Source of the DNA: an uncultured Oscillospiraceae bacterium
GTDB taxonomy: Bacteria > Bacillota > Clostridia > Oscillospirales > Oscillospiraceae
Length of the DNA: 64,000 nt
Direction of reading: 5' to 3'
NCBI GenBank assembly: GCA_910579965.1
Contig: CAJTWF010000008.1
Coordinates: 5,770 to 69,769 of the forward strand
Below the pieces are notes generated by a model. The model did no database searches. It was given only the letters and a program-made list of their open reading frames with translations, and was not told the origin of the DNA. Made by a program: the position numbers and the translations under genes. Numbering within the stretch: the stretch's first letter is position 1; every line of letters starts with the position of its first letter. Of this stretch, positions 56,965-64,000 are shown piece by piece.

Positions 56965-58653
56965 ATGAAATTTCCCCAGATGCCCTACCGGCGGCCCGAT
57001 CTGGCCGCCATAGAGGAGAAGACCGCCGGTATTCTCCGCCGGATCTCCGCCGCCGCCTCGGCGGAGGAGCAGGCCCGGGCCTACCTGGACTTTGAGGCCC
57101 TGGAGCGGGAGACCTCCACCGCCTGCACCCTGGCCAGCATCCGCCACACCATTGACACCAGGGACAGCTTCTACGACCAGGAGAACGACTACGTGGACGA
57201 GATTGCCCCGGCCCTCCAGGAGCTCCGCCAGCGGATCAGCCTGGCCCTGCTGGGCTCCGCCTTCCGGCGGGAGCTGGAGGAGCGGTTCGGGAAGCTCCTG
57301 TTCACCAACCTGGAGATCAGCGCCCGGTCCATGAAGCCGGAGATCATGCCCCTGATGCAGGAGGAGAACCGCCTGCGCAGCGAGTACCAGAAGCTCTGCG
57401 CCTCCGCCGTGGTGGACTGGGAGGGGACGCGGCTGCCCCTGCCCCGTCTGGGGCCCTTCAAGGAGAGCGCCAGCCGGGAGGTGCGCCGCCGGGCCTATGA
57501 GACCGAGGGCCAGTGGTACGACAGCCACCGGGAGGAGCTGGACGAGCTCTATGACCGTCTGGTGAAAAACCGCACGGCCCAGGGCCGGACCATGGGCCGC
57601 GAGAGCTTCATCCCCGTGGCCTATGACCGCCTCAGCCGCAACTGCTGGGACGTCCGGGACGCCGCCGCCTTCCGGGAGCAGATCGCCCGGGACATGGTCC
57701 CCCTGGTCTCCAGGGTGAAGGACCGGCAGGCCAAGCGGCTGGGCCTGGAGAAGCTGAAGTTCTTTGATGATGCCATCCGTTTCCCTGACGGCAACGCCGT
57801 GCCCCAGGGGTCCGCCGGCGACATCCTGGCCGCCGGACGGGAGATGTACCGCCAGCTGAGCCCCCAGACCGCGGAGTTCATCGACTTCCTCTATGACGGC
57901 GAGCTGCTGGACGTGCTCAGCCGGGAGGGCAAGGCCCCCGGCGGCTACTGCACGGAGCTGGCCGACTACAAGGCCCCCTTCATCTTCTCCAACTTCGTGG
58001 GCACCAGCGGGGACGTGGACGTGCTCACCCACGAGGCGGGCCACGCCTTCGCCGCCTACCGGGCCGCCCGGATGGACTGCCTGGACGCCCTGAAGAGCCC
58101 CACCATCGAGGCCTGCGAGTGCCACTCCATGTCCATGGAGTTTCTCACCGCCCCCTGGCACAGCCTCTTCTTCGGGCCCCAGACCGCCAAGTATGAGCGG
58201 GACCACTGTGAGCAGGCCCTGATCTTCCTGCCCTACGGGTGCATGGTGGACGAGTTCCAGCAGGGTGTTTATGAGCAGCCGGGCCTGTCGCCGGAGGAGC
58301 GCAACCGGCTCTGGCTGGATCTGGAGCGGAAGTACCGGCCCTGGACGGACTTTGACGGCCTGCCCTTCTACAGCCGGGGCGCGGGCTGGCAGCGCCAGCT
58401 CCACATCTACCAGGAGCCCTTCTACTACCTGGACTACTGCATGGCCCAGATGGTGGCCCTCCAGTTCTGGCAGGCCTCCCTGGCCAACCGGGAGGACACG
58501 TGGAACCGCTACCTCCGCTTTGTGGACGAGGCGGGCACCCGGACCTTCCGGGAGCTGGTGGAGGACGCGGGCCTGCGCCTGCCCTACGCCCCCGGCTGTG
58601 CCGCAGAGGTGGGGGAGAGCGTGGGCCGCTGGCTGGAGAGCAATCCTATGTAA
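56965..58653 (+). CDS. M3-family oligoendopeptidase
   Basis: A 562-residue zinc peptidase of the PepF class, active on short peptides in the cytoplasm. HEAGH at 356-360 is the catalytic motif, followed by the ligand Glu in SMSMEFLT (about 384-391) and a substrate-side YDGxPF-type stretch. TGAGGAG upstream. No signal peptide. It follows pepD by 73 bases, forming a peptide-use pair. Confidence 0.93.
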   Translation: MKFPQMPYRRPDLAAIEEKTAGILRRISAAASAEEQARAYLDFEALERETSTACTLASIRHTIDTRDSFYDQENDYVDEIAPALQELRQRISLALLGSAFRRELEERFGKLLFTNLEISARSMKPEIMPLMQEENRLRSEYQKLCASAVVDWEGTRLPLPRLGPFKESASREVRRRAYETEGQWYDSHREELDELYDRLVKNRTAQGRTMGRESFIPVAYDRLSRNCWDVRDAAAFREQIARDMVPLVSRVKDRQAKRLGLEKLKFFDDAIRFPDGNAVPQGSAGDILAAGREMYRQLSPQTAEFIDFLYDGELLDVLSREGKAPGGYCTELADYKAPFIFSNFVGTSGDVDVLTHEAGHAFAAYRAARMDCLDALKSPTIEACECHSMSMEFLTAPWHSLFFGPQTAKYERDHCEQALIFLPYGCMVDEFQQGVYEQPGLSPEERNRLWLDLERKYRPWTDFDGLPFYSRGAGWQRQLHIYQEPFYYLDYCMAQMVALQFWQASLANREDTWNRYLRFVDEAGTRTFRELVEDAGLRLPYAPGCAAEVGESVGRWLESNPM

Positions 58654-58767
58654 AGCGTTTTCTCCCTGGATTCACAGCGCGGGCACAGCAATAGAAAAAG
58701 GGACGCAGACTGAGCAGAAGACCGTGAAGGGCAAGGCCTGTGTTTTAAGGGGTCCTTTGCAGTTTGT

Positions 58768-58808
58768 TAGAAAAAGCCTTGAAAGCGAGAGCTTTCAAGG
58801 CTTTTTCG
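58768..58808. terminator. Strong two-way terminator
   Basis: AGAAAAAGCCTTGAAAGC pairs with GCTTTCAAGGCTTTTTC around GAGA; A and T runs serve both strands. It ends the M3 gene and the small minus-strand gene. Confidence 0.9.
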
Positions 58809-58820
58809 CTGGTCCATGTT

Positions 58821-58988
58821 TTAAGAATGTTCACCCTGCTCCTCGTCCTTTACTGGCAGCACTGTGATCTCCGTCTCCGGCGCACTAATGTAGAGCTCCT
58901 CGCACTGACACTGTGCTGCAATCAATATGTCAATTGCCTTCTCTGTCTCTCGCATCATCATTGAGGTGCGTTTTTTGTAATTTGGCAT
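58821..58988 (-). CDS. Small protein of 55 residues
   Basis: Opens MPNYKKRTSMMMRETEKAID and ends in an acidic tail (DEEQGEHS). GGAGTG lies seven bases before the ATG and a terminator follows the stop, which supports a real gene. The middle has QCQCEELYI. No known family. It diverges from a ribbon-helix-helix gene across an AT-rich region with TATAAT close upstream, so the two may be a regulatory or toxin-antitoxin-like pair. Confidence 0.6.
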   Translation of the reverse strand: MPNYKKRTSMMMRETEKAIDILIAAQCQCEELYISAPETEITVLPVKDEEQGEHS

Positions 58989-59111
58989 TTTATCACTCCG
59001 AAAAAATTATATAACGGGTTTGCAAAAATTAAAAATTAATTTTACAATATATTTTTCTCCTGTATATTATTTGCTTGTTTTGCAATAAAATTCCCTTGAG
59101 AGGTGATAGCT

Positions 59112-59297
59112 ATGCCGTTTGTACCAAAGAAGACAAAGAAAAAGGTGGAGGCCAGGTACAAAACCATCTATTTGCGCCAAACTCTGATTGACGCCCTGGA
59201 GAACATCGCCAAAGAGAATGATACCAGCTTTAATAACGTGGTGGTAAGCATGATCGAGCGCTGTCTGGAGGTAGAGGAAACAGACGAAAATGACTAG
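59112..59297 (+). CDS. Small ribbon-helix-helix-like protein
   Basis: A 61-residue protein: a basic N-terminus (PKKTKKKVEARYKT), strand IYLRQT, helix LIDALENIAKEND and helix SFNNVVVSMIERCLE, the Arc/MetJ order. AGAGGTG six bases upstream supports the ATG at 59112 over 59103. The upstream 120 bases are very AT-rich with several -10-like sites. Probably represses its own divergent region. The 59298-59503 stretch that follows holds no gene I can support. Confidence 0.7.
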   Translation: MPFVPKKTKKKVEARYKTIYLRQTLIDALENIAKENDTSFNNVVVSMIERCLEVEETDEND

Positions 59298-59503
59298 CCT
59301 TCAGCCTGTTTATCAGACCAAGGTAAGGAGGGCTTCTCCGCCAACACCCTCCATCGGATAAAGCACAGTAAAAATATTCTTTTATCTAAAGATCCCTTTT
59401 TTCGCGCCTTTCCCATATCATAGAAGCAGACGGCGGATTTCCTCTTTTCCTCGCGGGATGATGATTGGATAAAAAATGTTCAAAAACAAGCCGGTTTGAA
59501 AAT

Positions 59504-59532
59504 TTGACGAACCGGGAAAAATCTGATACAAT
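59504..59532 (+). promoter_or_regulatory. Promoter of the SLH gene
   Basis: TTGACG, a 17-base spacer and TACAAT preceded by TGA (extended -10). It lies inside the longest open frame and excludes the earlier starts. Confidence 0.8.
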
Positions 59533-59566
59533 GGACCCCATTCCACAAAAAGCGAGGATTTCACCA

Positions 59567-60673
59567 ATGATTGATCGACTGATTTCTATGATACTGGCGG
59601 GCCTGTGCTGTCTGGGGCTGACCGCGCCCGCCGCTGTTCCCGCGGCGGTGGACGCCCCCGCGGCCTCCGCCAACGCCGCGCTCTCCCTGGAGCGGACCAT
59701 CACCTACAGCGACGTGCCCGCGGACCACTGGTCCGCCAGCAGCGTGAACCGGGCCACGGCGCTGGGCCTGTTTCAGGGCGTGGGGGAGAACACCTTTGGC
59801 CGGGGCCAGCCCATCTCCCGGGCCGCCTTCGTCACCGCCCTCATGCGCCTGTTTGACTGGGAGCCGGTGACGCCGGAGGAGAACGCCTTTACCGACGTCA
59901 CGCCGGAGCGGTGGTTCTACAGCGCGGTGGAGACCGCCCTGGCCAACGAGGCCATTGCCGCCGCTGAGAGCACCTTCCGCCCCACGGAGGATGTGACCCG
60001 GGAGGAGATGGCCTCCATGCTCATCCGCGCCCTGGGATACACCTCCCTGGCCGGCGTGGCCGCCGGCTACAGCGCCCCCTTCAGCGATGTGAACACCAAC
60101 CGGGGCTTTATCGTGGTGGCCCATGACCTGGGGATCGTAGGGGGCGTAGGGGACGATCTGTTCGCCTCCAACGGCACCGCCACCCGGGAGCAGGCCGCTG
60201 CCATGCTGGTGCGGGTCCACGATCTGCTCACCGCCCAGTCCACCTTGCTGGAGGAGGCTGGGGAATACCGGACCGTCACTGTGGAGACCCCTGCGCCGGA
60301 GGAGGGGGCCGAGCTGCCCACCACCCCCCTGGAGCCCCTGACCGAGCTCTACGACACCCTGCGGCAGCTGAAGAGCAGCGGCGCGGACATGGACCAGGCG
60401 GTGCTCTGCCTGTCCGCCGGCGGGACCGGGACTGTGGTGGACGAGGAGGGGACCATCCTGTCCACAGACACCTTCACCGCCCAGCAGGTGGAGGAGCTGC
60501 TGGGGCAGAAGGGGGTCAAGACCTACTACTCTGAGCGCTATGAGAGCAACTACTGCATCTACACCCCCCGGGAGGGACAGACGGCGGTGGTCTGGTATCA
60601 GAGCGAGGAGAGCCTTGCCGCCAAGCTCCAGCTGGCCCGCCTGTTCGGCGTCACAAAATTCATGCTGGCATAG
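59567..60673 (+). CDS. SLH-domain surface protein
   Basis: A 368-residue exported protein. The start at 59567 is set by the promoter and by GCGAGGA upstream. Signal peptide about 1-30 (MIDRLISMILAGLCCLGLTA). Three SLH repeats follow: ITYSDVPADHWSASSVNRAT (from about 46), NAFTDVTPERWFYSAVETAL and PFSDVNTNRGFIVVAHDLGI, each with its FxDV/TREE(M/Q)A parts. SLH domains bind pyruvylated wall polymers. The last about 110 residues are an unassigned alpha/beta domain (VLCLSAGGTGTVVDEEGTIL). Stands alone. Confidence 0.9.
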   Translation: MIDRLISMILAGLCCLGLTAPAAVPAAVDAPAASANAALSLERTITYSDVPADHWSASSVNRATALGLFQGVGENTFGRGQPISRAAFVTALMRLFDWEPVTPEENAFTDVTPERWFYSAVETALANEAIAAAESTFRPTEDVTREEMASMLIRALGYTSLAGVAAGYSAPFSDVNTNRGFIVVAHDLGIVGGVGDDLFASNGTATREQAAAMLVRVHDLLTAQSTLLEEAGEYRTVTVETPAPEEGAELPTTPLEPLTELYDTLRQLKSSGADMDQAVLCLSAGGTGTVVDEEGTILSTDTFTAQQVEELLGQKGVKTYYSERYESNYCIYTPREGQTAVVWYQSEESLAAKLQLARLFGVTKFMLA

Positions 60674-60760
60674 GGCGTCGCTGAAAGCTGTCAACGCGGC
60701 CCAGCCAGCCGCAGCAGAAGGACATCGCCGGGAAGCGCCATTGCTTCCCGGCGATGCCGT

Positions 60761-62116
60761 CTATTGACCGGCCTGCTCCCGGCTCTCCCGCCACAGGCGG
60801 TCCGCCTCCGGCTGCCAGCGCCGGGCGTAGGACACGCACTTGTCGCACAGGTGGTCCACGCTCTCCGGGGACTGGAGGTCCGTGGAATGGGCGCCCGTGC
60901 CCTTGACCATCGCCCGGAGGAGATCCGGATTCTCCAGCATGGGGCAGGGCCGCAGGTGGTTGCCGTTAAAGGGCTGGCCGTCGTGGTAGGCCATGAAAAT
61001 GGGGCTTTGCAGGCACTCCAGCAGGCTCTTTTCCCGGATATTGGCGTCCGAGTAGTGGATAAACACACAGGGGTCCACATCGCCGTTGGCGTTGATGTGG
61101 AGATACCGCCGGCCGCCGGCGATGCACCCGCCCACGTACTCCCCGTCGTTCTGGAAGTCCATGGCAAAGAGGGGCTTTGTGGCGCGGACCTCCCGGATCC
61201 GCCGGTACATGGTCTCCCGCTGCTGAGGGCTGGGCAGCAGGGCGGGCGCGGCGTCGTTGCCAACGGGCATGTAGTGGAAGTACCAGATAAACCGGGCCCC
61301 CCAGTCCACCAGCTGGTCAAGGAACGCGTCGGAGCTGATGGAGTCCAGGTTCTGGCTGGTGTAGCAGGCGGAGATGCCGAAGGGCAGCCGGTTCTCCCGG
61401 AGAATGGTCATGGCCTGGACCGCCTTCCGGTACACCCCGTCCCCCCGCCGGCCGTCGGTGGCCTCCTCAAAGCCCTCCAGACTGATGGCGGGGATGAAGT
61501 TCTTCACCTCCAGCATGTCCCGGGCAAAGGCGCTGTCAATGAGGGTGGCGTTGGTGAAGGCCAGGAACTGGCAGTCGGAGTGCCGCCGGCACAGGGTCAT
61601 CAGATCGCTTTTGCGGACCAGGGGCTCGCCGCCGGTGTAGATGTACATGTAGACGCCCAGCGCCTTGCCCTGCTGGATGATGGCGTCAATTTCCTCCAGG
61701 CTCAGGTTCAGCCGGTTGCCGTACTCCGCGGCCCAGCAGCCGGTGCAGCGGAGATTGCAGGCGCTGGTGGGGTCCAGGAGGATGGCCCAGGGAATGTTGC
61801 AGCCGTACTCCGCCCGGTATTTCTCCTGGATGGGCCAGCCGATAATGTTGGCGTTGAGAAAAAAGTTCTCAAAGGTGGCCTTGAGCACCTCGTTGTCCAC
61901 GTCGCGGAAGATGCTCATGATGAGCTGGTACATGTTGTTGTCCGGATCCGTGATGACCCGGCGGAAGGCGTCCCGCTGCTCCTGGAAGCTGTCGGGCCCG
62001 GTTCCGGCCAGCTTGTCCACCCACTCCATCAGCTTGGGCAGGTTGCGCTCCGGGTCCTTCTCAATATAACCGAGGGCGGTCTTCAGGCCCAGCTTGCTCA
62101 ACGTTTTCGGAATCAT
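60761..62116 (-). CDS. Radical SAM protein with SPASM-like C-terminus
   Basis: A 451-residue enzyme. C120, C124 and C127 in SACNLRCTGCWA bind the radical SAM 4Fe-4S cluster, and TGGEPLVR follows as the SAM-binding GGE motif. The C-terminus has more Cys (GGCIAGG, DPCVFIH, RPCPML, CDKC), consistent with a SPASM or twitch auxiliary cluster. About 100 N-terminal helical residues precede the core. AAAAGGAG upstream places the start at 62116; the longer frame is rejected. No precursor peptide gene is beside it, so the substrate is unknown; SPASM relatives modify peptides or sugars. Confidence 0.85.
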   Translation of the reverse strand: MIPKTLSKLGLKTALGYIEKDPERNLPKLMEWVDKLAGTGPDSFQEQRDAFRRVITDPDNNMYQLIMSIFRDVDNEVLKATFENFFLNANIIGWPIQEKYRAEYGCNIPWAILLDPTSACNLRCTGCWAAEYGNRLNLSLEEIDAIIQQGKALGVYMYIYTGGEPLVRKSDLMTLCRRHSDCQFLAFTNATLIDSAFARDMLEVKNFIPAISLEGFEEATDGRRGDGVYRKAVQAMTILRENRLPFGISACYTSQNLDSISSDAFLDQLVDWGARFIWYFHYMPVGNDAAPALLPSPQQRETMYRRIREVRATKPLFAMDFQNDGEYVGGCIAGGRRYLHINANGDVDPCVFIHYSDANIREKSLLECLQSPIFMAYHDGQPFNGNHLRPCPMLENPDLLRAMVKGTGAHSTDLQSPESVDHLCDKCVSYARRWQPEADRLWRESREQAGQ

Positions 62117-62359
62117 GGTGATTCTCCTTTTCTGTCTCTTGATCTTGATTCTCACATCCCGCGCCGCGGTCCCGGCGGCGCTCTTGTCCGCCCTCAGCAT
62201 AGTCCCCCGCCCTGGGTTTCTCAAGGGACACAGCGCCCCCGGATGGCCTAAAATGTACCATCCAGGGCGTTCTGTCTTAATTGGTATCATTTTTTGCCGC
62301 TTGGTCAAAACCCGCCGGCCGCCTCCCGGGATAAAAAAAGCCAAAAACCGGCAAACCCA

Positions 62360-62389
62360 TTGACAAAGGGCGCCCCTATCTCATATAAT
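62360..62389 (+). promoter_or_regulatory. Promoter of the chemoreceptor gene
   Basis: Perfect TTGACA and TATAAT hexamers 18 bases apart. Between this and the radical SAM start, 62117-62359 shows no gene. Confidence 0.85.
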
Positions 62390-62449
62390 ACAAAAAGGTA
62401 TAGGGGAAGAGACAAAGCAAACTGAATAAGTATTGTGAGGTGCGCAGAG

Positions 62450-64000
62450 ATGACAAGTATCCGCAAGAAAATCACGGTATGCCTGATGGCAACCGTTGTG
62501 ATCGCGCTGCTCCTGGTGGGAGCAACCAGCATCACTCTCAACTACCGGAGCACTATCGCCACGGTGGACCAGATGATGAGCCAAACCGCGGTGCTGGCGG
62601 CGGAGCGGGTGGAGCAGGAGCTGACCGCGTACAAGAATGTGGCCATGGATACGGGCTGCATCCCCCAGCTGTCCGACGGCATGGTGTCGGTGGAGGTCAA
62701 GCGGAGCATCATTGACGAGCGGGTGTCCATGCACGGCTTCCAGCGGGGCAATATCGTTGGCCTCAACGGCAAGAGCATTTTTGACGGAAACGACTACTCT
62801 GACCGGGAGTATGTGCAGCAGGCCATGGGCGGCGCTGTGTATGTGTCCGAGCCCCTGGTCAGCAAGGTCACAGGGGAGCTGTCCATCATCGTGGCCGCGC
62901 CCATCTACGCCGGCGGCAGCCGGGGGAACTCCATTGTGGGCGTGGTCTATTTCGTGCCGCCGGAGACCTTCCTGAACGATATTGTCTCCTCCATCAAGGT
63001 CAGCGAGCACAGCAGGGCCTATATGATCAACAAGTCCGGCGACACCATTGCCGACAACACGCTGGACACCATCACCACCCAGAACATTGAGCGGGAGGCC
63101 CAGAGCGACGCCTCCCTGAAGGAGCTGGCCGCCATTCACGAGCAGATGCGCCAGGGGGAGAACGGCTTCGGCGGCTTCAAGAGCAGCGAGGGCCCCTATT
63201 ACGCGGCCTACGCCCCGGTGAGCGGCACCGACGGCTGGAGCATTGCCGTGATGGCCATGAAGAAGGACTATCTCAAGGATACATACGCCGGAATGCTGGT
63301 GGATGTGCTGGTGGTGGTGGCCTCCGGCCTGGCCTCCATTGTGGTGGCTCTGAAGCTGTCCAGCCATATCAGCAATCCCATGCGGGCCTGCTGCCAGCGG
63401 ATGAAGCAGCTGGTGGAGGGCGATCTCAAGTCCCCTGTCCCCCAGGTCAGCGGCCAGGATGAGACGGCGGAGCTGACCCGGGCCACGGCGGACATGGTGT
63501 CCGGGCTGAACAGCATTATCGAGGACATCGGCTATCTGCTCACGGAGATGGCCGGCAAGAATTTTGACGTGCGCTCCGCCCACCGGGACGCCTATGTGGG
63601 CGAGTTTCAGAGCATTTTGCAGTCCATGCGCCACCTGAAGACAGAGCTGAGCGGCACCGTGCTCCAGATCGACGCCGCCGCAGGTCAGGTGTCCTCCGCC
63701 AGCAACCAGGTGTCCACCGGCGCACAGCGGCTCAGCGAGGGCTCCATGGAGCAGGCCAGCGCGGTGGAGGAGCTGGCTGCCACCATCAACGACATCGCCG
63801 CCAGCGCCAAGGAGACCGCCGCCGCCTCCGATCAGGCGAGTCAGTTTGTGGAGCAGGCCGGCGCGCAGCTGGGGATCAGCGTGGGGTACGTCAAGGATCT
63901 GAACGCGGCCATGGAGCGGATCTCCACCTCCTCGGAGGAGATCTCCAAGATCATCGCCGCCATTGAGAACATCGCCTTCCAGACCAACATCCTGGCCCTG
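62450..64000 (+). CDS. Methyl-accepting chemotaxis protein, 3' end outside window
   Basis: The frame is open from the ATG at 62450 (GAGGTG seven bases upstream) to the window edge, 517 codons without a stop. Membrane segment at about 9-29, an outer dCache-type sensor (about 30-280: SDREYVQQAMGGAVYVSEPL, then SIIVAAPIY and the YYAAYAPVSGTDGWSIAV ending), second membrane segment about 282-302, HAMP (about 303-355), then the start of the signalling coiled coil (TSSEEISKIIAAIENIAFQT). dCache receptors often sense amino acids or carboxylates. The C-terminal CheA-contact tip is beyond the window. Confidence 0.93.
   Translation, partial: MTSIRKKITVCLMATVVIALLLVGATSITLNYRSTIATVDQMMSQTAVLAAERVEQELTAYKNVAMDTGCIPQLSDGMVSVEVKRSIIDERVSMHGFQRGNIVGLNGKSIFDGNDYSDREYVQQAMGGAVYVSEPLVSKVTGELSIIVAAPIYAGGSRGNSIVGVVYFVPPETFLNDIVSSIKVSEHSRAYMINKSGDTIADNTLDTITTQNIEREAQSDASLKELAAIHEQMRQGENGFGGFKSSEGPYYAAYAPVSGTDGWSIAVMAMKKDYLKDTYAGMLVDVLVVVASGLASIVVALKLSSHISNPMRACCQRMKQLVEGDLKSPVPQVSGQDETAELTRATADMVSGLNSIIEDIGYLLTEMAGKNFDVRSAHRDAYVGEFQSILQSMRHLKTELSGTVLQIDAAAGQVSSASNQVSTGAQRLSEGSMEQASAVEELAATINDIAASAKETAAASDQASQFVEQAGAQLGISVGYVKDLNAAMERISTSSEEISKIIAAIENIAFQTNILAL

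Noticed and set aside
1..64000. tRNA or rRNA genes
   Set aside because: I looked for T-loop GGTTCGAATCC-like and rRNA-like stretches on both strands by eye and found none I could support. A tRNAscan run would be decisive.

Overview
The window looks like a chromosomal segment of a high-GC, low-oxygen gut Firmicute of the Oscillospiraceae type (Flavonifractor / Lawsonibacter / Pseudoflavonifractor-like). This is inferred from GC-rich coding, strong AGGAGG ribosome sites, perfect sigma-A promoters with 17-18 base spacers, a cysteine T-box, an ECF-type ThiT under a TPP riboswitch, a type III glutamine synthetase, Mini-RNase III, RqcH and an SLH-domain protein. No species can be named from the sequence alone. 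I saw no rRNA, tRNA or CRISPR array.

Layout. 0-7.5 kb: glnN, then a convergent branched-chain-type amino acid ABC operon (binding protein, livH, livM, livG, livF). 7.7-11.7 kb: a BlaI repressor / BlaR1-like M56 sensor pair whose outer domain has no visible penicillin-binding motif, followed by a lipoprotein that looks like a free copy of that outer domain. 11.7-14 kb: serC and serA. 14-18.6 kb: small regulators and an orphan prophage cassette (tail/baseplate fibres, XhlA-like protein, holin, CHAP lysin). 18.7-27.2 kb: a tandem pair of very large genes in which a RelE/ParE-type toxin domain runs in frame into an FtsX/MacB-type ABC permease. The second copy is preceded by a Phd-type antitoxin, and an ABC ATPase follows. 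27-31 kb: an HD-GYP-like protein and a hybrid histidine kinase. 31-34.4 kb: divergent small regulators, a GNAT enzyme, mnmE, a MITE-like element and a GRAM/PH-like protein. 34.4-37.5 kb: T-box-controlled cysE-cysS and transposase debris. 37.5-42.1 kb: thiT, a CPA2-type antiporter, mrnC and rqcH. 42.1-44.3 kb: a graveyard of five or more different decayed transposases. 44.3-54 kb: lepA, an XRE regulator and a seven-gene operon (FCD regulator, EamA exporter, PatB-type C-S lyase/aminotransferase, ornithine cyclodeaminase-like reductase, M20 amidohydrolase, two membrane proteins including a DUF5058 type). 54-64 kb: a membrane-anchored XRE regulator, a secreted Cys/His-rich four-repeat protein, Xaa-His dipeptidase, an M3 peptidase, small regulators, an SLH protein, a radical SAM protein and a chemoreceptor cut by the window edge.

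How the parts work together. Nitrogen and amino acid handling dominates: glutamine synthetase, the Liv transporter, the serine branch (serC/serA) feeding cysteine (cysE), cysteinyl-tRNA charging and several peptidases. The 47-54 kb operon reads as uptake, deacylation and beta-lyase cleavage of an N-acyl amino acid, possibly a cysteine conjugate.

The most unusual items are the duplicated toxin-permease fusion with its single antitoxin, the BlaR1-like sensor with its look-alike lipoprotein, the Cys/His-rich secreted repeat protein beside a membrane-bound regulator, and the uncharacterised two-protein transporter with its degradation genes. Start sites were moved from the longest reading frame wherever a ribosome site or promoter decided the matter.
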